Part shown: piece after piece, positions 1 to 5,009 of the stretch | How the letters are laid out: each line of letters begins with the position of its first letter | Position numbering within the stretch: the first letter of the stretch is position 1 | Assembly (NCBI GenBank): GCA_027055635.1 | Contig: JALUMZ010000320.1 | Coordinates: 1-5,470, forward strand | Direction of reading: 5' to 3' | Origin: Campylobacteraceae bacterium | GTDB lineage: Bacteria > Campylobacterota > Campylobacteria > Campylobacterales > Sulfurospirillaceae | DNA: 5,470 nucleotides | The notes under the pieces: generated by a model | What the model was told of the DNA's origin: nothing | The model's database searches: none | What the model saw: only the letters and a program-made list of their open reading frames with translations | Translations under genes and position numbers: made by a program

Positions 1-1437
1 CATGATTTCTCTAAGTTTAGTATCTTCGTATCTGTTTTCTAGTAGAAGTTTAAATTCTTGTGAATGTGTTTTAAACATGCTTATATCTATGGTATCAAGT
101 AGAGTATCTATTAGAGATGGTTTTGAGAGAATGGTCTTTATTATTGTAAGCTCAAGTATATCTATGAAATTCTCTCTTTTTTCTCTTTGCGAAACTCCTC
201 TTTTTAGTTTTACGAGATTTTGTGGAAGATTTAGCTTCCCGCTTAATACTCCTGCGTAGCTCTCTTGAAGTGTAGCCGGAAGAGTTTGAAGATATGACAT
301 TCCCTCTTTGAGTGCCTTTTGTTTTTCAAGTCCATCATGGAGGTTATATTTTTTTGCTATTATTTCTATCGCATACTCTACAAATGGCTGTGCTGTATTA
401 AATAGTCTATTTAATTTCTCAATTTCACCTTTATTAACCATATCAGCTGGATCCATCCCATCTCCAAAGAGTATAACACCACCCTTAAATGAGTGTTGAC
501 TAAGCAATATAGAAGCTTTTAGGGCAGCTAAAATTCCTGCATCATCACCGTCATAAGCCAATATAATTTCAGGTTCCATTTTTGTGATAAGAGGCAAATG
601 TTCTTGAGTCAACGCAGTTCCCAAAGTTGCAACTGCATTGAGGAAACCTGCTTGATGAAGCATGATGGTATCCATATAGCCTTCGGTTATGATTATTCTT
701 TTTTGTTTAAATACATGCTCTTTTGCAAAAAAATATCCATAAAGAAGTCGCGATTTATTGAAGTATTTTGTTTGAGGTGAATTGATATACTTTGCAGGGT
801 GATTTGTGATAGTTCTGCCTCCAAATCCAACAATTCTACCATTTCTTGAGCGGATTGGGTAGATAATTCTATCTATAAATCTACAATACGCTCTATCACT
901 GTTTTGGGATATATCTGCAACTCCAAACTCTTTTGCTTCTCCTATGGAGTATCCATAACTACGCAAAAAATTTAGAGTTTCATCCGAGCTTGGAGCATAA
1001 CCTAATTCAAATTTTTCTATTGTTGATTGTCCTATGCCTCTTTGGAGCAGATACTCTTTTGCAGTTTTTTGATTATCGAGTTTTTTTCTGAAAAAAAGTG
1101 TTAGGTTTTCCATCAGTTTTCTATCTTCTTTTTTCTCTTCATTGTCTGTATAGGTAAGAGAAAAATTATACATATTTGCAAGTTTTTCTATAGTCTCGGG
1201 GTAATTTAATTTTTCATATTCCATGACAAATTTGATAGAATCTCCACCGGCACCGCAGCTGAAACAGTGATATATTTGCTTAGACGGGCTGATTACCAAG
1301 CTAGGGTTAGAGTCATTGTGAAATGGACATACTGCTTTAAAGTTTGCACCATTTTTTCTAAGCTCCAAATAACTTCCTATGACATCTACTATGTCTAATC
1401 TGCTTTTTAAGTTTTCTATTGAATTATTGTCTATCAT
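1..1437 (-). CDS. dnaG: DNA primase DnaG (partial, C-terminus outside window)
   Basis: DnaG makes the short RNA primers for lagging-strand synthesis at the replication fork, working with the replicative helicase DnaB. The minus-strand frame is open from the ATG at 1437 to the window edge, giving 479 codons. Domains in order: an N-terminal CHC2 zinc-binding domain with ligands Cys37, His40, Cys58 and Cys61 (CPFH, then CFSCGAGGD); the RNA-polymerase basic region with RIIYPIRSRNG and GFGGR (about 190-208) and KYINSPQT (about 216-223); and a TOPRIM fold with EGYMD (Glu252), YDGDDAG (Asp296, Asp298) and GMDPAD (Asp329), the expected acidic metal-binding residues. The C-terminal helicase-binding domain is mostly outside; family members of about 560-600 residues imply roughly 100 missing residues. 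The start gives the usual distance to the zinc motif, but no strong Shine-Dalgarno precedes it. It lies 54 bp after the chemotaxis gene on the same strand, so read-through is plausible. Identification is secure. Confidence 0.97.
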   Translation of the reverse strand, partial: MIDNNSIENLKSRLDIVDVIGSYLELRKNGANFKAVCPFHNDSNPSLVISPSKQIYHCFSCGAGGDSIKFVMEYEKLNYPETIEKLANMYNFSLTYTDNEEKKEDRKLMENLTLFFRKKLDNQKTAKEYLLQRGIGQSTIEKFELGYAPSSDETLNFLRSYGYSIGEAKEFGVADISQNSDRAYCRFIDRIIYPIRSRNGRIVGFGGRTITNHPAKYINSPQTKYFNKSRLLYGYFFAKEHVFKQKRIIITEGYMDTIMLHQAGFLNAVATLGTALTQEHLPLITKMEPEIILAYDGDDAGILAALKASILLSQHSFKGGVILFGDGMDPADMVNKGEIEKLNRLFNTAQPFVEYAIEIIAKKYNLHDGLEKQKALKEGMSYLQTLPATLQESYAGVLSGKLNLPQNLVKLKRGVSQREKRENFIDILELTIIKTILSKPSLIDTLLDTIDISMFKTHSQEFKLLLENRYEDTKLREIM

Positions 1438-1491
1438 AATTATACTGTAATGATTTCCAATTTTGAATCTAAAATAAGAGAATTTATAATT

Positions 1492-2628
1492 TTATATTTC
1501 TTTGATTTTTTCATTCATAGACTGCGTTGAGTTTGTAATTAGTTCTGCTGATTTAGTTATTTGTTCAACCATGTTATGATTATTTTTGGCAATGGAAATT
1601 GTATCTGTTATTTTGTTTAGAGCATCTTGTGCACTGTTTTTAATATTTTCTGAGTTTTCTATATCACTAATACTCAAATCATAAGTAGTTTGTGTAGTCT
1701 CTCGCAACTCATCTATTGTAATTTTCATTGAATCCGACATCTCTACTAGTTTAACTGCCCCACTCGCATTGGATTGCACTTGTTGGCTAGCACTAGATAT
1801 ATTTTGAACGATGATACTTATACTAGCATTTATAGCGGTAAGTGATTTTTGTGTATTTTCTGCAAGCTTTCTTACTTCATCTGCGACTACGGCAAATCCT
1901 CGCCCATGTTCTCCTGCTCGTGCGGCTTCTATGGCTGCATTTAGTGCAAGTAGATTTGTCTGTTCTGCTATATCAGAAATAATATCTAAAACACTTTTAA
2001 TTTCTTCAGCATCTCTTGTTAGGTTTTCCAAGGATGTGCTGAGTTCAACTTCACTTTCGTGTGCTAATTGTACTTGAGTGGCAAAATTAGACATAATTTG
2101 TGATGTTTGTAAAAGTTTATCCATACTGTTCTTTAAGGCATTTAGCGTATCTTGTGAAAAATCCAGATTCTTTATAGACTCATCAACGATATACGAGGTA
2201 CTTTTTTCTAGATCTAAAGTTTTATCCCCTGTTTCATTAAAAGCTTTTTGTAGATTATGTGCCATATTGTTTAATGTATTAACTTGTGTTGTAATCTCTT
2301 GTGTGATATTTTGTAGTAGAAAAGCTTCATCTGTTTTTTTCGTAAATTTATTTATTTGTTTTATCATTTCTGTATATTCAGATGCAAATTTTGTATCTAT
2401 ATCAATATCTTGCTCTGAATTGAAGTTTTCTAATTTCTTAATTATCTTTTTTGTAATGTTCACACCAAAATATTTTTCATCTAAATCATGGAGTAAAATA
2501 ACTAATGCTATAATAACTTGAATAACTTTGGATGTAGTATTATCAGTAAGCACAAACGCATTAATTAAGAGTAGTGATATCCCTACCCAGTGGACAAAAC
2601 GCATCCTAAAAAATAGTGAATTTAGCAT
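1492..2628 (-). CDS. Methyl-accepting chemotaxis protein, minimal membrane-anchored type without periplasmic sensor
   Basis: This is a chemoreceptor-type signalling protein that should act at the inner membrane through CheW and the kinase CheA. From the ATG at 2628 it has 378 residues. Two hydrophobic helices (about 11-28 and 33-47) are separated by only a few residues (DNTTSK), so there is no ligand-binding domain outside the cell. Residues about 50-105 are charged and helical, perhaps a degenerate HAMP. The rest is long coiled coil. The hairpin tip at about 218-257 is highly conserved (AEQTNLLALNAAIEAARAG, then GRGFAVVADEVRKLAE). No CheR-binding C-terminal pentapeptide is seen, and methylation sites cannot be assigned with confidence. 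Start choice: a TTG in the same frame at 2637 would add three residues, but it abuts AAAGG (2638-2642); the ATG at 2628 sits 9 bp from that motif and is preferred. The ligand is unknown; it may sense membrane or energy state or partner with another sensor. The family is sure, the role is not. Confidence 0.93.
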   Translation of the reverse strand: MLNSLFFRMRFVHWVGISLLLINAFVLTDNTTSKVIQVIIALVILLHDLDEKYFGVNITKKIIKKLENFNSEQDIDIDTKFASEYTEMIKQINKFTKKTDEAFLLQNITQEITTQVNTLNNMAHNLQKAFNETGDKTLDLEKSTSYIVDESIKNLDFSQDTLNALKNSMDKLLQTSQIMSNFATQVQLAHESEVELSTSLENLTRDAEEIKSVLDIISDIAEQTNLLALNAAIEAARAGEHGRGFAVVADEVRKLAENTQKSLTAINASISIIVQNISSASQQVQSNASGAVKLVEMSDSMKITIDELRETTQTTYDLSISDIENSENIKNSAQDALNKITDTISIAKNNHNMVEQITKSAELITNSTQSMNEKIKEI

Positions 2629-2649
2629 AGAAAACAACCTTTTATTTGA

Positions 2650-2655
2650 ATTATA
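2650..2655 (-). promoter_or_regulatory. Possible -10 box (TATAAT) for the chemotaxis gene
   Basis: A perfect TATAAT on the minus strand lies 22 bp before the ATG at 2628 and just upstream of the AAAGG ribosome binding site (2638-2642). The leader would be very short, about 15 nt, and no -35 box is clear. A weak sigma-28-like alternative lies further upstream (TGATAT at 2668-2673). The DNA is AT-rich, so a chance match is possible. Confidence 0.35.
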
Positions 2656-2691
2656 TCTACATATACTATATCAAAATTTTACTTAAAAAGC

Positions 2692-2707
2692 TTAGTTATT
2701 AAACTAA
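2692..2707. promoter_or_regulatory. Palindrome TTAGTT-N4-AACTAA, candidate operator between divergent promoters
   Basis: A perfect 6-bp inverted repeat with a 4-bp spacer (ATTA) lies immediately upstream of the extended -10 at 2710-2718, covering much of the -35 to spacer region of the plus-strand promoter. It is also upstream of the minus-strand chemotaxis gene. Its size and place suit a dimeric repressor or activator, but I recognise no regulator consensus, and AT-rich DNA makes such palindromes fairly common. Confidence 0.3.
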
Positions 2708-2709
2708 TT

Positions 2710-2718
2710 TGGTATAAT
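2710..2718 (+). promoter_or_regulatory. Extended -10 promoter (TGGTATAAT) for the TPR-rnhA-rnc cluster
   Basis: The sequence TGGTATAAT fits the extended -10 pattern TGnTATAAT exactly. No good -35 box is seen, which is normal for housekeeping promoters in Campylobacterota. Transcription would start near 2725 and give a leader of about 55 nt before the TTG start at 2780. This is the best promoter for the plus-strand genes. Confidence 0.6.
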
Positions 2719-2731
2719 AACTGAATATTAG

Positions 2732-2763
2732 GCTTTGCAAGATGACGATACATAAGGCAAGGC
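2732..2763 (+). promoter_or_regulatory. Possible leader stem-loop before the TPR gene
   Basis: GCTTTGC (2732-2738) can pair with GCAAGGC (2757-2763), a 7-bp stem with one G-U pair and an 18-nt loop. It lies in the predicted 5' leader, and the loop holds the ATG of the possible leader ORF. The ribosome binding site AAGG at 2768-2771 stays unpaired. Stability was not computed. Confidence 0.25.
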
Positions 2764-2783
2764 ACATAAGGTTGAATTATTGA
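2742..2783 (+). CDS. Possible 13-codon leader ORF coupled to the TPR gene
   Basis: An ATG at 2742 opens a 13-codon frame (MTIHKARHIRLNY). Its TGA stop at 2781-2783 overlaps the TTG start of the TPR gene at 2780-2782, sharing TTGA. This stop-start overlap is typical of translational coupling. A weak AGG (2730-2732) lies 9 bp upstream. The frame lies inside the predicted leader of the cluster. The peptide has no recognisable function; if translated, the act of translation may matter more than the product. A chance ORF cannot be excluded. Confidence 0.25.
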   Translation: MTIHKARHIRLNY

Positions 2784-3823
2784 ATAACTTTTTTATAGAG
2801 TACAGAGATCCCATGTTTGGAATTGTTATACTTTTTGCTATTATTTTTATTATCTCGTTTGCTAACTATTGGTGGGGTATTTTTAAGAGTAAAGAAGAGA
2901 AAGATAGTATAGAAAAATTTATCAGAAAATTTGAGATAGTCAGTGATGAAAAAGAGTATAAAAAATTACTACAAGATTCAAATATACCGATAGAATCCTT
3001 GGTATTATTGGCTGATGCATATGGCAAGAGTGGGGATTATGAAAAAACTATCAATATCTATCTAGTGGCACTGAAGAGGGTTAGGGGAAGAGATCAAAAA
3101 CAGTATATTCTTTCAAATCTAGGCAGGACATATTTTAAAGCCGGTTTTTTAAGTAGGAGTAGCGAGGTGTTCTTGGAATCTCTCAAGCTTCATCCTAGAA
3201 ATGAAGAATCCTTAAGATATCTAACAGTAGTATATGAAAAATTAAAAGAGTATGATAGGGCAAGTGAAGTGCTTGATGCCTTAGAAGAGCTTGGTGCAGT
3301 TGTAGAAAAACAAAAATTATACCTTCAGGTTTTGCAAATTAGTGAAAATAGCAAACTTACCAATCAACAAAAGGAGCAAAAACTTGAAAAAATAGCTCAA
3401 AAAGAGAGATTTTTACAGAGAAAATATTTTGAATTTATGCAACAAAATAGATTAAATATTACAAAAGAAAAACTTGAGGGGTTGTATCTAAAAAATTTAA
3501 CAGATTTATTATGGTTTATGGATGATAAATGGCTAGATTTAACAAAATCTTCAAAGCCAATTTTGAGACAGATTGCTATGGCTAAAGGCTTGCTTGGGTA
3601 TGAAAAACTTGAAAATGGTATATTTGCATTTGATGTTTTAGGTGTTTTAAAAAAAGAGAAAAATGTAAAAGCTGATTTGAGTTTTCACTATATGTGTAGT
3701 GATTGTAAAAATGTTTATCCTCTGTATTTTTACAGATGTCCAAATTGTTTAGCAATAGATAAAACAGAGATACAAAGTTCTATAGTCAAGGCAAATGATG
3801 AAAAAAATATACCTTTTCTCTGA
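2780..3823 (+). CDS. Membrane-anchored TPR protein with C-terminal rubredoxin-like knuckle (LapB/YciM-like)
   Basis: The 347-residue protein has one N-terminal membrane helix (about 13-33) followed by positively charged residues, so the bulk should face the cytoplasm. At least three TPR-like helix pairs follow (about 71-100, 106-139 and 140-173), then a charged helical region (about 185-230) and a C-terminal four-cysteine module: Cys306, Cys309, Cys320 and Cys323, spaced C-x2-C-x10-C-x2-C. Membrane anchor, TPRs and terminal metal knuckle in this order match E. coli LapB/YciM, which controls LPS synthesis by linking LpxC to the protease FtsH. The fold match is good; a LapB role here is inference, and the usual database label would be a plain TPR protein. 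The TTG start is chosen because AAGG (2768-2771) lies 8 bp upstream; an ATG at 2813 would cut into the run-up to the membrane helix. The 3' end overlaps rnhA by 26 bp, which points to an operon. Confidence 0.9.
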   Translation: MNNFFIEYRDPMFGIVILFAIIFIISFANYWWGIFKSKEEKDSIEKFIRKFEIVSDEKEYKKLLQDSNIPIESLVLLADAYGKSGDYEKTINIYLVALKRVRGRDQKQYILSNLGRTYFKAGFLSRSSEVFLESLKLHPRNEESLRYLTVVYEKLKEYDRASEVLDALEELGAVVEKQKLYLQVLQISENSKLTNQQKEQKLEKIAQKERFLQRKYFEFMQQNRLNITKEKLEGLYLKNLTDLLWFMDDKWLDLTKSSKPILRQIAMAKGLLGYEKLENGIFAFDVLGVLKKEKNVKADLSFHYMCSDCKNVYPLYFYRCPNCLAIDKTEIQSSIVKANDEKNIPFL

Positions 3824-4217
3824 TGGCTCTTCTCTTGGTAATCCGGGTGAGGGGGGATATTGTGCAATTTTAAGGTACAATGATAAAGAGAAAATAATCA
3901 AAGGTGGCAAAAAAGTAGCTACAAACAATCAGATGGAGCTTTTGGCTGTCGTAGAGGGATTGAGGGCTTTAAAGGAGCCTTGTGAAGTTGAGATAGTGAG
4001 TGATTCTAGTTATGTAGTTAAGGGGATAAATGAGTGGCTTAAAAATTGGGAAAAAAGAGATTTTGCAAAAGTAAAAAATCCAGATTTATGGAGAGAATAC
4101 ATAAGAGTTTCTAAAGCCCATAGTATAAAAGCTACATGGGTTAGGGGTCATGCAGGTCATAAGGAAAATGAGATGTGTGATAAGATTGCTAAAGAAGAGG
4201 CTGAAAAATTAAAATAG
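3798..4217 (+). CDS. rnhA: Ribonuclease HI
   Basis: RNase HI cuts the RNA strand of RNA:DNA hybrids, removing primers and R-loops in the cytoplasm. The 139-residue protein has the full RNase H fold with the catalytic acids Asp9 (FSDGSS), Glu47 (NNQMELLA), Asp69 (VSDSSYVV) and Asp128 (NEMCDKIA), plus the assisting His121 (RGHAGH). The basic handle region is present (WLKNWEKRDF, about 80-89). Length is typical for bacterial RnhA. Two ATGs stand in tandem at 3795 and 3798. The second is preferred because AAGG (3788-3791) is 6 bp from it but only 3 bp from the first, and because M-x-x-I-x-x-F-x-DGSS matches the Helicobacter protein as I recall it. The start lies inside the end of the TPR gene, and the stop (TAG, 4215-4217) overlaps the strong ribosome binding site of rnc, so the three genes are probably cotranscribed. 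Confidence 0.97.
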   Translation: MKKIYLFSDGSSLGNPGEGGYCAILRYNDKEKIIKGGKKVATNNQMELLAVVEGLRALKEPCEVEIVSDSSYVVKGINEWLKNWEKRDFAKVKNPDLWREYIRVSKAHSIKATWVRGHAGHKENEMCDKIAKEEAEKLK

Positions 4218-4222
4218 AGGAG
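4218..4222 (+). promoter_or_regulatory. Strong ribosome binding site of rnc (AGGAG)
   Basis: AGGAG begins directly after the rnhA stop codon and lies 7 bp before the rnc ATG at 4230. It is the best Shine-Dalgarno in the window and settles the rnc start. The placement suggests that ribosomes finishing rnhA can restart on rnc. Confidence 0.8.
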
Positions 4223-4229
4223 AATTTGT

Positions 4230-4910
4230 ATGGATGAAAATTTAAAAGTGTTGCAAAGGCGTTTGGATTATCAGTTTAAGAACCAAAATCTGATAATCGA
4301 AGCTCTTACGCACAAAAGCTATAAAAAACCTTACAATAATGAAAGATTAGAATTTTTGGGTGACGCGGTATTGGATCTTATTGTTGGTGAATATTTGTAT
4401 TATAAATTTCCAAATGTTGCAGAAGGAGAACTCTCCAAGCTTCGCGCATCACTGGTAAATGAAAAAGGTTTTCAGAGGTTAGCTGAAATATTGAATTTAG
4501 GGGAGCATATCTATATATCTTTAGCGGAGGAAAATAATAAAGGAAGAGAAAAATCATCACTTCTTTCAAATGCTTTTGAAGCTTTAATGGGAGCACTTTA
4601 CCTTGAGGCCGGTTTATCCAAATGCAGGGAAGTTTGTGTCTCTCTTTTGGAGTTAGCATATCCGGTTATAGATATGGATTCTATATTTAGAGACTTTAAA
4701 ACTACTCTTCAAGAACTTACTCAGGCAAGATTTGGTGATACACCCGAATATAGACTTGTTCGCTCTTTTGGACCCGATCATAAAAAAGAGTTTGAAATGG
4801 CAGTTATTATTCAAAACAGAGAGATTTCAAGAGCCATAGGAAAAAGTAAAAAAGAGGCACAACAAGCCTCCGCACAACTAGCCTTGGAAGTTTTAAAAGA
4901 GAAGAGTTAA
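4230..4910 (+). CDS. rnc: Ribonuclease III
   Basis: RNase III cleaves double-stranded RNA, processing rRNA precursors and structured mRNAs. The 226-residue protein has the family's normal length and order. The N-terminal endonuclease domain carries the signature NERLEFLGDAVLDL (37-50) with Glu38, Glu41 and Asp45, the same numbers as in E. coli, and a second metal-binding stretch SNAFEALMGALYLEAG (113-128) with Glu117. The position equal to E. coli Asp114 is Asn114 here (codon AAT, 4569-4571). The C-terminal dsRNA-binding domain spans about 154-222, with GPDHKKEF (181-188) and the basic helix GKSKKEAQQASAQLAL (204-219). It follows rnhA by 12 bp and is read from a strong AGGAG. Next comes a 99-bp spacer with hairpins, then aroC. 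Identification is certain; the Asn variant probably does not abolish activity, since other family members seem to tolerate change there. Confidence 0.97.
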   Translation: MDENLKVLQRRLDYQFKNQNLIIEALTHKSYKKPYNNERLEFLGDAVLDLIVGEYLYYKFPNVAEGELSKLRASLVNEKGFQRLAEILNLGEHIYISLAEENNKGREKSSLLSNAFEALMGALYLEAGLSKCREVCVSLLELAYPVIDMDSIFRDFKTTLQELTQARFGDTPEYRLVRSFGPDHKKEFEMAVIIQNREISRAIGKSKKEAQQASAQLALEVLKEKS

Positions 4911-4941
4911 ACAATTTTCTTGTAACAGAGTGCAAGATTGT
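4911..4941 (+). promoter_or_regulatory. Stem-loop directly after rnc
   Basis: ACAAT (4911-4915) pairs with ATTGT (4937-4941), and inside a 3-nt bulge CTTGTA (4919-4924) pairs with TGCAAG (4931-4936, one G-U pair) around a 6-nt loop. It starts on the base after the rnc stop. No T-run follows, so it does not look like an intrinsic terminator. It could protect or process the mRNA. Folding energy was not computed. Confidence 0.35.
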
Positions 4942-4960
4942 GCAATAGTCGCGAGGAATT

Positions 4961-4994
4961 TGCCCACAAAATTTTAAAATGCCATTTATGGGCA
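4961..4994 (+). promoter_or_regulatory. Inverted repeat TGCCCA/TGGGCA next to the aroC ribosome binding site
   Basis: TGCCCA (4961-4966) and TGGGCA (4989-4994) are perfect inverted repeats. After one mismatch they extend by three A-T pairs (AAA 4968-4970 with TTT 4985-4987). The 3' arm touches the aroC ribosome binding site AGAGGGG (4994-5000). The structure could tune aroC translation. A weak -10-like TAAAAT (4975-4980) lies in the loop, so a local aroC promoter is also possible. Confidence 0.3.
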
Positions 4995-5009
4995 GAGGGG
5001 ACAATAAAT

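Noticed and set aside
2..780. Plus-strand open frames of 60-85 codons opposite dnaG
   Set aside because: They lie wholly on the other strand of a well-supported primase gene, are rich in Ser, Phe and Leu as expected of an antisense shadow, and have no recognisable motif.
1440..1445. TATAAT on the minus strand just before the dnaG ATG
   Set aside because: It ends two bases before the start codon, so the transcript would begin inside the coding sequence and miss the ATG. No other start codon nearby would give a complete zinc domain. Probably chance in AT-rich DNA.
1438..1491. Possible terminator between the chemotaxis gene and dnaG
   Set aside because: The 54-bp gap is AT-rich but has no GC-rich stem followed by a T-run on the minus strand.
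1811..2521. Plus-strand open frames of 88 and 147 codons opposite the chemotaxis gene
   Set aside because: They are antisense to a strongly conserved signalling domain and look like shadows made by its regular coiled-coil codon pattern.
4931..4945. Two TGCAA repeats 10 bp apart in the rnc-aroC spacer
   Set aside because: Only two 5-bp copies, and the first is already explained as part of the stem-loop arm; too little for a binding-site claim.
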